Shown in pieces: positions 1 through 8,097 of a DNA stretch of 64,000 bases. The DNA is taken from the NCBI GenBank assembly GCA_036406675.1, contig DASXAO010000020.1:1-64000 (forward strand). Reading direction: 5' to 3'. The position numbers were made by a program, and so were the translations under genes. The number at the start of each line of letters is the position of its first letter. The stretch's first letter is position 1. The DNA comes from SCGC-AG-212-J23 sp036406675 (GTDB lineage Bacteria; Pseudomonadota; Gammaproteobacteria; Burkholderiales; SG8-39). The notes below the pieces were generated by a model. The model was not told where the DNA came from, searched no databases, and saw only the letters and a program-made list of their open reading frames with translations.

Positions 1-1157
1 TCCCGGAATTTCTTCGCCGCGGCGACCATCATGCGGCGGAACTGCGCCACCGCGAGGTCGCTCGAGCCGAAGTGGTCCTGCGAGCGGTCGGTGATCGGCC
101 CCATCGACTCCCACATCGCCATGTCCTGCGCCGGGATGCCGGCAATGCCGGTCCAGTCGCCGCGCTTCATCGCTTCGCGGTCCTGCATGTAACCGTTCTC
201 CAAATTGCGCCTTTTCCGATAGTTCGCGTCGAGGTCGACGCCCACCTCGGCCGCGCAGAACTGTCGCCACGCCTGCTGGCCGATGCCCTTCGCCGGGTCG
301 GGATGCCAGGCGATCCAGTAGAACATGGTGTTCACGTCGTCGACGGGCACCAGCATCTGCGCCAGGTTGTACTGGTCGTTCGGCGGAATCAGCACGGTGA
401 ACGGCGCGAGGAAGAGCGTGGTGCGCACGTACTGGTCGCCCTCGGCGTTGCGGATCGGCTTGCGGATGGCGGCGTAGCGAAAGCCATAGTCGGTAGGCTC
501 GAACTGCAGCCGCGGCGCCTTGTCGTTCGAGGGCCGCAGCCAGGCGCCGTCGGTGGCGGTCGAGCCGTAGACGTCCTGCGCCGCCGGCATGTTGCTCGAA
601 TGCAGGCTCGAGCTGTGCGCCGAGTCGATCGAGCCTTCGAGCACCTGCGCCCAGTTGCACGCCGCGTGCATCTTAACGATCGCGTAGCGGATGCCGGGCA
701 GCGGCGCCCAGGCCGGCGGTTCGAAGTCGCGAAGCTCTTCTTGCGGACCCATCCATGCCCAGACGAAGCCGCCGCCTTCGCGCGCCGGATAGGCCTTGGC
801 CTTCTTCCCCAAACGCTGCGCCGCGCCCGGCGCTTCCGACGGCATGTCGAGCACGTTGCCTTCGACGTCGAATTTCCAGCCGTGATACAGGCAGCGCAGC
901 CCGCATTCCTCGTTGCGCCCGAAGGCGAGCGAGGCGCGGCGATGCAGGCAGTACTCGCCCAGGATGCCCAGCCTGCCCTGGGAATCCCTGAAGACCACCA
1001 GGTCCTCGCCCAGCAGCCGCGAGCGCACCGGCCGGCCGTCGGGCTCGGCCACCTCCTCCGACATGCAGACCGGCAGCCAGTGGCGGCGCATGATGCCGCC
1101 CATGGGCGCATCGCCCTCCACGCGGCAAAGAAGCTGGTTCTCCTCCTGACTGAGCAT
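1..1157 (-). CDS. Rieske 2Fe-2S aromatic ring-hydroxylating oxygenase, phthalate 4,5-dioxygenase-like (partial, 3' end off window)
   Basis: Oxygenase component that would insert O2 into an aromatic ring. Reading from an ATG at 1157, the Rieske cluster ligands are visible as C70-x-H72 and C89-x-x-H92 with the standard 16-residue spacing, followed by YHGWKF. A mononuclear iron motif D-x-x-H-x-x-x-x-H (DSAHSSSLH) follows further in. About 385 codons lie inside the window and no stop is reached. The neighbours (Gfo/Idh dehydrogenase, decarboxylase) match the Pht3-Pht4-Pht5 order of phthalate 4,5-dioxygenation, which is why I prefer a phthalate-type substrate. No reductase is in the window. The true substrate is inferred; vanillate/carnitine-type Rieske oxygenases are alternatives. 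Confidence 0.88.
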   Translation of the reverse strand, partial: MLSQEENQLLCRVEGDAPMGGIMRRHWLPVCMSEEVAEPDGRPVRSRLLGEDLVVFRDSQGRLGILGEYCLHRRASLAFGRNEECGLRCLYHGWKFDVEGNVLDMPSEAPGAAQRLGKKAKAYPAREGGGFVWAWMGPQEELRDFEPPAWAPLPGIRYAIVKMHAACNWAQVLEGSIDSAHSSSLHSSNMPAAQDVYGSTATDGAWLRPSNDKAPRLQFEPTDYGFRYAAIRKPIRNAEGDQYVRTTLFLAPFTVLIPPNDQYNLAQMLVPVDDVNTMFYWIAWHPDPAKGIGQQAWRQFCAAEVGVDLDANYRKRRNLENGYMQDREAMKRGDWTGIAGIPAQDMAMWESMGPITDRSQDHFGSSDLAVAQFRRMMVAAAKKFR

Positions 1158-1169
1158 GGCGTGGACGAA

Positions 1170-1185
1170 ACTTAGGCGCCTAAGT
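1170..1185. promoter_or_regulatory. Perfect 16-bp palindrome, candidate operator between divergent catabolic genes
   Basis: ACTTAGGCGCCTAAGT reads identically on both strands. It lies in the 59-bp gap between the Rieske oxygenase start (1157, minus) and the Gfo/Idh start (1217, plus). Size and symmetry fit a MarR-family dimer site, and a MarR gene lies about 1.1 kb downstream. Binding by that regulator is an inference. Confidence 0.6.
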
Positions 1186-1216
1186 ATCCGGAAAGGCATA
1201 GTATCCTCGCCTTTGC

Positions 1217-2380
1217 GTGAAGACAATCGCGATCGGCGCCGCCGGGCTCGGCCGCGCGTTCAGCCTCATGGCGCCGACGTTCGCCGCCGACGCGCGCGTG
1301 CGCCTGGTCGCGGCCGCCGACCCGCGCCCCGAGGCGCGCGCGCGCTTCGCGGCCGACTTCGGCGGCCGCGCCTACGCCACCGTGGAGGCGCTGTGCGCGG
1401 ACCCCGGCGTGGACGCCGTGTATGTCGCAACGCCGCATCAGCACCATGCCGCGCACGCGATCCTCGCGGCGGCGGCGGGCAAGCATGTGCTCGTGGAGAA
1501 GCCGATGGCGCTCGGCCTCGACGAATGCGCGGCGATGAGCGCAGCTGCGCGCGCCCACGGCGTGCATCTCCTGGTCGGACACAGCCATAGCTTCGACGCC
1601 CCTATTGCCCTTACAAAAAAAATCATCCAAAGCGGCGTATACGGCCGCGTGCGGATGATCACCGCGCTCAACTTCACCGACTTTCTCTACCGCCCGCGGC
1701 GGCCCGAGGAGCTCGACACCGCGCACGGCGGCGGCGCGGTTTTCAATCAGGCGGCGCATCACGTCGACATCGCGCGGCTCCTCGTCGGCGGCCGCGTCGC
1801 GACGGTGCGGGCGCAGACCGGCGCCTGGGATCCGGTGCGGCCGACCGAAGGCGCGTATTCGGCGCTGCTGACGTTCGAGGGCGGGCTGTGCGCCTCGCTC
1901 ACCTACAGCGGCTACGCCCACTTCGACTCCGACGAGCTCTGCGGCTGGATCGGCGAAGGCGGTCAGCGCAAGGATCCAGAGGCTTACGGCACCGCGCGCC
2001 GCGCGCTTTCGGGCGACGAAACCGCGCTCAAGGACGCGCGCAACTACGGCGGGTCGCTCTTCGCGCCCGCCGAGGGAATGCGGCTGCACCAGCACTTCGG
2101 CCTGCTCATCGCCTCGTGCGAGCGCGCGGACTTGAGGCCCACTCCCCAGGGCGTCATGATCTACGGCGACACCGAGCGCCGCCTCGAGCCGCTCCCCGCG
2201 CCCAGGGTGCAGCGCGCCGAAGTCATCGACGAGCTTCATGCCGCGCTCGTCGACGGCAAGCCCCCGCGCCACGACGGCGAATGGGGCGCGGCCACGCTCG
2301 AGGTGTGCCTCGCCATCCTTCGCTCCTCGCGCGAGGGAAGGGAGATCGCATTACCAAGCCAGACCGCCTCGCGCACCTGA
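1217..2380 (+). CDS. Gfo/Idh/MocA family oxidoreductase, candidate dihydrodiol dehydrogenase
   Basis: NAD(P)-dependent dehydrogenase of 387 residues starting at GTG 1217. The N terminus carries a Rossmann GAAGLG motif, and the family EKP signature is at residues 94-96 (K95 is the usual catalytic lysine). A second-domain NQAAHHVDIARLL stretch near residues 177-189 supplies the usual His/Asp pair. In phthalate pathways the cis-4,5-dihydrodiol dehydrogenase (Pht4/OphB) belongs to this family, so beside a Rieske oxygenase that role is likely. The gene has an odd A8 run at 1615-1622 inside otherwise GC-rich codons; the frame stays open through it. Confidence 0.85.
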   Translation: MKTIAIGAAGLGRAFSLMAPTFAADARVRLVAAADPRPEARARFAADFGGRAYATVEALCADPGVDAVYVATPHQHHAAHAILAAAAGKHVLVEKPMALGLDECAAMSAAARAHGVHLLVGHSHSFDAPIALTKKIIQSGVYGRVRMITALNFTDFLYRPRRPEELDTAHGGGAVFNQAAHHVDIARLLVGGRVATVRAQTGAWDPVRPTEGAYSALLTFEGGLCASLTYSGYAHFDSDELCGWIGEGGQRKDPEAYGTARRALSGDETALKDARNYGGSLFAPAEGMRLHQHFGLLIASCERADLRPTPQGVMIYGDTERRLEPLPAPRVQRAEVIDELHAALVDGKPPRHDGEWGAATLEVCLAILRSSREGREIALPSQTASRT

Positions 2381-2814
2381 CCAAGGAAGCCTGGCGCGCC
2401 TTCGTCCGCGACCTGCAGGATCGCCTCGCCGCGCACGGCGTGAGCTTCGGCCACTGGACGTTCCTGCGCATCCTGTGGGCGCGCGACGGCCTGACGCAAC
2501 GCGAGCTTTCGCAGCAGGCAGGCGTGATGGAGCCCTCGACGCACGCCGCGCTCAAGGCGATGGAGAGGCTGGGCTACGTGAAGCGCCGGCAGCTGCCCGG
2601 GAACCGCAAGACCGTCTACGTGCACCTCGCTGCGAAGGGCCGCGCCCTCGAGCGTCGCCTCGTGCCGCTCGCCAAGGCCGCGAACCGCGCGGCCGTGCGC
2701 GGCCTGCCGGCGTCGGACGTGGCCGCGGCGAAGCGCGTGCTCATCGCGGTGACGGAGAATCTGCTCCACCGCAGGCGCAATCGGGACGGCCGTCGTCCGG
2801 AACGACTACTTTGA
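2350..2814 (+). CDS. MarR family transcriptional regulator
   Basis: Winged-helix repressor-type protein. The domain runs from PDRLAHLTKEAW through the recognition region LTQRELSQQAGVMEPSTHAA and the wing (LPGNRKTVYVHLAAKGR). The start is uncertain. ATT at 2350 has a strong AAGGGAG ribosome site five bases upstream and gives about 154 residues, matching the family. The in-frame ATG 2281 or GTG 2305 would overlap the dehydrogenase gene by 76-100 bases. With ATT 2350 the overlap is 31 bases. Placed inside the catabolic operon, it most likely senses a pathway aromatic acid and acts at the palindrome at 1170-1185 (inference). Confidence 0.82.
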   Translation: MTKPDRLAHLTKEAWRAFVRDLQDRLAAHGVSFGHWTFLRILWARDGLTQRELSQQAGVMEPSTHAALKAMERLGYVKRRQLPGNRKTVYVHLAAKGRALERRLVPLAKAANRAAVRGLPASDVAAAKRVLIAVTENLLHRRRNRDGRRPERLL

Positions 2815-2893
2815 CCGGCCGGCCAGCGGGCAAATGCCACGAGTTCCGCTCGAGGCGCGCTCTGCCCGAATTCGCGGCAAGTATACTGGCCCG

Positions 2894-3886
2894 ATGAACC
2901 GGCTCAGGCTCACCCTGGCATGCTGGGATTACGACCGCACCCGCGGGCTCGCCGACCGCAGCGTGCAGCCCGACGGAATCGATCTGGTGTATCTCACGCA
3001 GCCGGTGGAGGAAACATTCTTCCGCATGCTGCGCCACCGCGAGTTCGATTGCTCGGAGATGTCGCTCTCCTCGTACACCGCGTCGCTCGGCGCGGAGGAT
3101 CCGCCGTTCATCGCCATTCCGGTGTTCCCCTCGCGCTTCTTCCGCCACTCGTGCATCTTCGTCTCGGCGAAAAGCGGCATCCGCAAGCCCGAGGACCTCA
3201 AGGGAAAGCGCGTCGGCGTGCCCGAGTACCAGATGACCGCGCCGGTGTGGATCCGCGGCATCCTGTCCGACGACCACGGCGTGGGCGTGACCGAGGTCGA
3301 GCATTGCCCGGGCGGCGAGGAAGAGCCCGGGCGCGACGAGAAGATCCGCCTGAACCTCCCCGCGTCGGTCCGGCTGCGCCCGATCGGGCCGACGCAGACC
3401 TTGTCGCGGATGCTCGCCGACGGCGAGCTCGACGCCCTGGTGACGGCGCGCGCGCCGTCCACGTTCCACTCGCAGCCGGACAAGGTCAAGCGCCTGTTTC
3501 CCGACTACGTCGAGCGGGAAAAGGCTTACTACCGGCGGACCCGGATCTTTCCCATCATGCACACGGTGGTCATCCGCCGCGACGTGTACCGCGCCAACCC
3601 CTGGGTTGCGCAATCGCTGTACAAGGCGTTCGCCGCGGCCAAGGCGAAGGCCTTCGAGCTGTACCAGCAGACCGCCGCCCTGCCCGCGATGCTGCCGTGG
3701 CTAGTCGCGCACGTCGAGGAGACGCGGCGCGAGATGGGCGAGGACTGGTGGCCCTATGGCCTCGCGCCGAACCGGCACGTGCTCGACGCGTTCCTGCGCT
3801 ATCACCACGAGCAGGGCCTGTCGCGGCGCCGCTTCGCGCCCGAGGAGCTCTTCGCCAAGGAAACCCTGGAGGGCTACAAAGTCTGA
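2894..3886 (+). CDS. 4,5-dihydroxyphthalate decarboxylase-like protein (Pht5/OphC family)
   Basis: A 330-residue protein with hallmark stretches of the Pht5 family: an LTLACWDYDRTRGL start, a VEETFFRMLRHREFD motif, SEMSLSSY, an IAIPVFPSRFFRHS segment and GKRVGVPEYQMTAPVWIRG. The fold is that of periplasmic-binding proteins, but there is no signal peptide, as expected for a cytoplasmic enzyme. In phthalate degradation it removes one carboxyl group to give protocatechuate. I chose ATG 2894 rather than the upstream in-frame ATG 2834 because family homology begins there. The stop overlaps the next gene's start. An ABC-binding-protein-like role is the alternative, but context favours the decarboxylase. 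Confidence 0.85.
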   Translation: MNRLRLTLACWDYDRTRGLADRSVQPDGIDLVYLTQPVEETFFRMLRHREFDCSEMSLSSYTASLGAEDPPFIAIPVFPSRFFRHSCIFVSAKSGIRKPEDLKGKRVGVPEYQMTAPVWIRGILSDDHGVGVTEVEHCPGGEEEPGRDEKIRLNLPASVRLRPIGPTQTLSRMLADGELDALVTARAPSTFHSQPDKVKRLFPDYVEREKAYYRRTRIFPIMHTVVIRRDVYRANPWVAQSLYKAFAAAKAKAFELYQQTAALPAMLPWLVAHVEETRREMGEDWWPYGLAPNRHVLDAFLRYHHEQGLSRRRFAPEELFAKETLEGYKV

Positions 3887-4575
3887 ACGCGCTCGACAAG
3901 ACCATCACCGGCCTCCTGTCGCGTTCCCCGGCTGAGATCGCGCGCGTGCTCGCGAAGGCCAAGGCCGAGCGCGCGAACGTCTGCGCCTTCTTCCCCAGCT
4001 TCACTTTCCAGGCGCAGCTCGTGATCATCGATCCGAAGGCGGGCCGCATCGTGCTCACCTCCAGCGCCGATCGCGCGGCAAACCTGGCGGTGCTGGCGCG
4101 TCCGCGCTGCACGTTCCATTGCGAGATCGCCGGGTGGCACGTCGAGTTCGTGGCCGCTCGGCCGCGTGCCGTGACCTTCCGGCGCCGCGAGCTCGTCGAG
4201 TGCCGCTTCCCGGAGCTCCTCGCGAGCAACCCGCGCCGCAGCCATGACCGGGTCCGCCTCAAGGCGCCGCTTCCGCTGCGGGTGCACGCCGACACCCGCG
4301 GCATCATGCCGTTCGATGCCCTGATCCTCGACCTCGGCGCCGGCGGCGTCGCCTTCCTCTGCTACGCCTGCAGCATCACGCTCGAGCCGGGCACCGTGCT
4401 GCGCGGCTGCCGCATCGCGCTGCCGAACGGCGGCGACTGCATGGTCGACCTCGAAGTCCGCTACACGCAGGCGATCACCCTTCCCAACGGCCATCGCGCG
4501 ATGCGCTCGGGGTGCCTCTTCCTGACCCCCTGCCCCCCGCTTGCGGCGCTGGCGAAGCGCTTCGTCCGGGCCTAG
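3883..4575 (+). CDS. YcgR-like PilZ-domain c-di-GMP-binding protein
   Basis: About 230 residues with an N-terminal YcgR-type beta domain and a C-terminal PilZ domain. The c-di-GMP signature is visible as R-x-x-x-R in NPRRSHDR, followed about 45 residues later by DLGAGG. The second motif is usually D/N-x-S-x-x-G, so the Ser is replaced by Gly. No ATG/GTG/TTG fits. CTG 3883 overlaps the decarboxylase TGA (3884-3886) and has a GGAGGG ribosome site at 3868-3873, which indicates translational coupling. YcgR proteins slow the flagellar motor when c-di-GMP is high. A motility effector inside an aromatic operon is unusual. It ends convergently against the histidine kinase with a 4-base overlap. Confidence 0.78.
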   Translation: MNALDKTITGLLSRSPAEIARVLAKAKAERANVCAFFPSFTFQAQLVIIDPKAGRIVLTSSADRAANLAVLARPRCTFHCEIAGWHVEFVAARPRAVTFRRRELVECRFPELLASNPRRSHDRVRLKAPLPLRVHADTRGIMPFDALILDLGAGGVAFLCYACSITLEPGTVLRGCRIALPNGGDCMVDLEVRYTQAITLPNGHRAMRSGCLFLTPCPPLAALAKRFVRA

Positions 4576-5747
4576 GGCAGCCGCACCACGAAGCAGCGGC
4601 CGTCGCAGCGCGCGTCGCCGCCGTGCTTGCGCGCGATCTGGCGCACGATCGAGAGCCCGAGGCCCGACCCGCGCGCGCCGCGATAGAAAGGCTGGAAGAC
4701 GCGCTCGCGGTCTTCCTCGGGCACGCCGCTTCCGGCGTCGCACACCGAGAGCTCCCTGCCCTTCACCGACAGCGTCGCCGGCGCGACGCCGTGGCGCTTC
4801 GCGTTCTCGAGCAGGTTGCGGATCATCCTGCGCAGCAGCTTTGCATCGCCTTTGACGGTGATCGGGGTGCCTTCAACTTCAATCGCATACCGCGACGCTT
4901 CCTCCGCCGCCAGCGCGAGCAGGTCGACCGTTTCGTCGCCGTCCACGCCGGGGACGGCGTCGAGCCGGCTCGCGAGCAGGATCTCGTCGATGAGGCCGTC
5001 GAGCTCCGCGATGTCTTGCTCGAGCTCGTGCTTGCGCGCCGGGTCGGCGCGCTCCTTCATCAGCTCGACCGCCATGCGGATGCGCGCGAGCGGCGTGCGC
5101 AGCTCGTGCGAGGCGCTCGCCAGCATGAGCTTGTTCGCGCCGACGAGCCGCTCGATCCGCTCGGCGGCCTGGTTGAAGCTCTCGGCAAGCCGCGCCACCT
5201 CGTCCCGCCCCTCGACGCGCACCCGCGCCGAAAGATCGCCTTCGCCCAGCGCGGTGACGCCGCGTTGCAGGCGCTCCAAGCGCAGCGTCAGCCGACGCAC
5301 GACGGGGTAGGCGCCGACGGCGATGGCGACGAGGAGCAGGGCGAGGAAAAAAAGACCGATTCCCGGTCCGCCGCGGTGCGGCGCGCGCGCGGCGATCCAG
5401 CGCCCGTCTTCGAGCCTCGCGGCCCACACCGGCGGCCCGCGCACCCCCCGTTGCCGCCCCACGCGCTGCGGCGCCTCGATCGGATTGCCGACCCGTGCGA
5501 TGCGCGTGCCATCGGGCGAGAAGAGCGCGAGGTCGATGCGAAGGTCGCGGGCGAGCCGCTCCAGCGCGACCTGCTGCTCGGGCGCCGGTGCGCTCGCCGG
5601 GGGCAGAAGGTTGCGCGCCACCGTGGTCAGGGCCTCCTCGCCTGCCCAGGGTCCGCTGAAGGTATGCCACGCGACGGCGGCAACGAACGCGAAGGCGGCA
5701 AGGCTTCCCACCACCGCAAGATAGATGCGCAGGTAGAGCCGGCGCAT
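4572..5747 (-). CDS. Sensor histidine kinase (HAMP, HisKA, HATPase)
   Basis: 391 residues. TM1 spans about residues 8-27, a periplasmic sensor region about 28-128, and TM2 about 130-150, followed by HAMP (ALGEGDLSARV). The phospho-acceptor H214 lies in SASHELRTPLAR. The N box (IRNLLENAKRHG) and G boxes (DAGSGVP, GSGLGLSI) show a complete ATPase domain. ATG 5747 overlaps the regulator stop by one base (TGATG), so the pair is translationally coupled. With the upstream Spy/CpxP-like gene, envelope stress or metal stress is the likely input (inference). Confidence 0.92.
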   Translation of the reverse strand: MRRLYLRIYLAVVGSLAAFAFVAAVAWHTFSGPWAGEEALTTVARNLLPPASAPAPEQQVALERLARDLRIDLALFSPDGTRIARVGNPIEAPQRVGRQRGVRGPPVWAARLEDGRWIAARAPHRGGPGIGLFFLALLLVAIAVGAYPVVRRLTLRLERLQRGVTALGEGDLSARVRVEGRDEVARLAESFNQAAERIERLVGANKLMLASASHELRTPLARIRMAVELMKERADPARKHELEQDIAELDGLIDEILLASRLDAVPGVDGDETVDLLALAAEEASRYAIEVEGTPITVKGDAKLLRRMIRNLLENAKRHGVAPATLSVKGRELSVCDAGSGVPEEDRERVFQPFYRGARGSGLGLSIVRQIARKHGGDARCDGRCFVVRLP

Positions 5748-6433
5748 CAGGGCTGCTGCTTTGCGAAGACGTAGCCCGCGCCGCGCACGGTGATCAGGCG
5801 GCGCGGCTTCTTCGGATCGTCCTCGATCGCGGCGCGGATGCGCGAAACGTGCACGTCGATGGAGCGGTCGAACGCCTCGAGCGGCTGGCCCTTCACCAGG
5901 TCCATGAGCGCGTCGCGCGACAGCACGCGCCCGGCGTTCTCGGCGAGCGCGACGAGCAGCTCGTATTGCAGCGACGTGAGGGCGCGCTCGGCGCCGTCGA
6001 CGCGCACCAGGCGCGAATCGCGGTCGATTTCCAGCCGGCCGAAGCGCATCAGGTTCGACCTGGCGGGCGCGTGCGCCCGCCGCAGCAGCGCACGCAGCCT
6101 CGCCAGGAGCTCGCGCGGCTCGAACGGCTTGGGGAGGTAGTCGTCGGCGCCGAGCTCGAGGCCGACCACTCGGTCCATCGGCTCGCCGCGCGCAGTCAGC
6201 ATGAGCACCGGCGTGTCCCACTTGGCGCGCAGGCGCCGGCAGACTTCCAGCCCGTCGATGTCGGGCAGGTTCAGGTCGAGCACCAGCGCGTCGTAGGGCT
6301 GCCGCGCCAGGCGCTCGAGGGCCGCCGCGCCGCTCGCGACCCGCGCTATGTCGAAGCCCGCTCCGCCGAGATACTCGGACACCATCTCGGCGAGGCGGAC
6401 GTCGTCTTCGACGAGGAGAACCCGCTCGGACAC
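5747..6433 (-). CDS. OmpR-family response regulator
   Basis: 228 residues: receiver domain with acidic pocket E9/D10/D11, phospho-acceptor D53 (LVLDLNLPDIDG), T80 and K102 (LPKPFEP), followed by an OmpR/PhoB winged helix (SLQYELLVALAENAGRVLSRDAL and ending RGAGYVFAKQ). Partner of the kinase encoded one base downstream. The closest broad class is CpxR/RstA/OmpR. It lies 37 bases downstream of the Spy-like gene on the same strand, so the three form one operon. Confidence 0.94.
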   Translation of the reverse strand: MSERVLLVEDDVRLAEMVSEYLGGAGFDIARVASGAAALERLARQPYDALVLDLNLPDIDGLEVCRRLRAKWDTPVLMLTARGEPMDRVVGLELGADDYLPKPFEPRELLARLRALLRRAHAPARSNLMRFGRLEIDRDSRLVRVDGAERALTSLQYELLVALAENAGRVLSRDALMDLVKGQPLEAFDRSIDVHVSRIRAAIEDDPKKPRRLITVRGAGYVFAKQQP

Positions 6434-6470
6434 CTCGCCTACTATACCGGCGCCCGGTCAGCCCGGCCGG

Positions 6471-6953
6471 TCAACCCCACCTGTGGCGGTGGCGCTCGAA
6501 GCGCTGCGCGAGCGTCTTGCGCTGCTCCGGCGTGAGCACTTCCGCGGCGTCCGACAAGGCGCGGGTAAAGCGCCGCGACGCCTCGTCGGCGAGGCGCATC
6601 TTCTCCGCCCGCAGCGACTCGATGGCGGCCGGGTCGATCTTGTCCTGGGTCAGGAGCTCGATCGCCTGGCTGCGCGTGGCGCGCGCCTTCTCGCGCAGCG
6701 GCGCGAGGTCCTTCGCCGCGTCCTTGAGGATCGGCGCCAGGCGCTGCTTCTGGTCCTCGGTGGCGTCGATCTCGACGTACAGGTGCTTCAGCATGCGGTC
6801 GAGATGCGCTTCCGACAGCGGCTCGCCGCGGCGCCAGCCGCCCTGCGCGTAGGCCTTCGCGCCGAGGCCGGCGAGCGCGGCGCCCGCGAGCGTGAACAAT
6901 CCCGCGCGGCGGAAAAAGCCTCGCCGCGCGCAAGCTTCGGTTCTCGTTTCCAT
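6471..6953 (-). CDS. Spy/CpxP-like periplasmic protein
   Basis: 160 residues from ATG 6953. The N terminus has a twin-arginine-like signal (RRGFFRRAG followed by a hydrophobic stretch ending AKAYA). The mature part is alpha-helical and charged with two LTxxQ-type motifs: ATEDQKQRLAPIL and VLTPEQRKTLAQRFE. These are characteristic of the Spy/CpxP/CnrX-type periplasmic chaperone or stress-sensor superfamily. As first gene before a response regulator and kinase it probably acts as periplasmic modulator of that kinase, as CpxP does for CpxA. The C terminus is His-rich (RFERHRHRW), which might bind metal. Confidence 0.8.
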   Translation of the reverse strand: METRTEACARRGFFRRAGLFTLAGAALAGLGAKAYAQGGWRRGEPLSEAHLDRMLKHLYVEIDATEDQKQRLAPILKDAAKDLAPLREKARATRSQAIELLTQDKIDPAAIESLRAEKMRLADEASRRFTRALSDAAEVLTPEQRKTLAQRFERHRHRWG

Positions 6954-7053
6954 GATTCTCTCGTAGCCTCTCGTACGGTTGGGACGAGACAGTTTCGCGC
7001 CGCGATGTAAGGCGTTTCTTTCCCCCATGTAAAGTTACATGAAGGGCGATTCC

Positions 7054-8091
7054 ATGACTCCATGCGCCGTGCCGCTTCTTCGCGTCCTCGCCTTCCTGTG
7101 CAGCCTCGCTTCTCCGATCGCGCTGGCGCAGGTCGTGCAATACGACAAGCCCGACCGCGAGCAATTCCTCCTCCAGGGCGCGCGCAAAGAGGGCGAGGTC
7201 ATGATCTACACCTCGCTCGTTCCCGAGGACCTCGCGGCGCTTGGCGCCACGTTCGAGAGCAAGTACGGCGTGAAGCTGAAGAGCTGGCGCGCCAATTCCG
7301 AGAAGGTGGTGCAGCGGGTGCTCACCGAGGCGCGCGCCGGGCGCCACGAGGCCGACGCGGTGGAGACGAATGGCCCGCAGCTCGAGGCGCTGTATCGCGA
7401 GAAGGCGCTGCAGCCGCTGCGCTCGCCGCATCTCAAGGACCTGATGCCGCAGGCGCTGCGCCCGCACGGCTACTGGGTCGGCAGCCGGATCAACCTGTTC
7501 GTGCAGTCGTACAACACCCGGCTGGTGAAGAAGGAGGAGCTGCCGAAGTCCTACGCCGAGCTCGCCTCGCCGCGCTGGAAAGGCCGCCTGGGCATCGAGG
7601 CCGAGGACGAGGACTGGTTCGCCACGGTCGTCACCGACCTCGGCGAGGAAGCCGGCTTGCGCATCTTCCGCGAGATCGTGCGCACGAACGGGCTCTCGGT
7701 TCGAAAGGGCCACACCCTGCTCGCCGGCCTGGTCGCCTCCGGCGAGATCCCGCTCGCGCTCACCACGTACAGCCACGGCACGGAGAAGATGAAGCAGCGC
7801 GGCGCCCCGGTGGAATGGTTCGCGATCGCGCCGGCGATCGGCCGCGCCAACGGCATCGGCATCGCCGCCCAGCCGCCGCACCCGCACGCCGCCGCGCTCT
7901 TCGCCGACTTCCTGCTCTCGCCGCAGGGACAGGCGATCCTGCAGAAAGGCGGCAACGTGCCGGCGAACCTGCGCGTCGCCGACCCGGCGCAGAAGCTGCA
8001 GCTCAAGTTCGTCGACCCGGCGCTGATCCTCGACGACTTCGAGAAGTGGAAGAAGCTGTGGGCGCAGGTCGTGCTCGGCGCCCCGCGCTGA
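7054..8091 (+). CDS. Extracellular solute-binding protein (iron/ABC family 1 type)
   Basis: About 345 residues with a clear Sec signal peptide (LLRVLAFLCSLASPIALAQ) and an Fbp/PotD-like fold signature: GEVMIYTSLVPEDLAALGATFE near the mature N terminus, a conserved NTRLVKKEELPKSYAEL hinge segment and a WKGRLGIEAEDEDWF region. ATG 7054 is preferred to ATG 7039 because a GAAGGG ribosome site precedes it. No permease or ATPase gene adjoins it, so it is an orphan binding protein here. The ligand cannot be read from the sequence; ferric iron, phosphonate or organic acid are possible. Confidence 0.82.
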   Translation: MTPCAVPLLRVLAFLCSLASPIALAQVVQYDKPDREQFLLQGARKEGEVMIYTSLVPEDLAALGATFESKYGVKLKSWRANSEKVVQRVLTEARAGRHEADAVETNGPQLEALYREKALQPLRSPHLKDLMPQALRPHGYWVGSRINLFVQSYNTRLVKKEELPKSYAELASPRWKGRLGIEAEDEDWFATVVTDLGEEAGLRIFREIVRTNGLSVRKGHTLLAGLVASGEIPLALTTYSHGTEKMKQRGAPVEWFAIAPAIGRANGIGIAAQPPHPHAAALFADFLLSPQGQAILQKGGNVPANLRVADPAQKLQLKFVDPALILDDFEKWKKLWAQVVLGAPR

Positions 8092-8097
8092 GCTGCG

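Noticed and set aside
1172..2272. Long minus-strand reading frame opposite the Gfo/Idh gene
   Set aside because: GC-rich genes make long antisense frames; this one is Arg/Ala-rich with no domain, and the plus-strand frame has clear family motifs.
2882..2887. TATACT as a promoter -10 box for the decarboxylase-like gene
   Set aside because: It lies only six bases before the start codon and no matching -35 box is seen at the right distance.
2834..2893. Upstream in-frame extension of the decarboxylase-like gene from ATG 2834
   Set aside because: The added 20 residues are Arg-rich and absent from the family; homology starts at ATG 2894.
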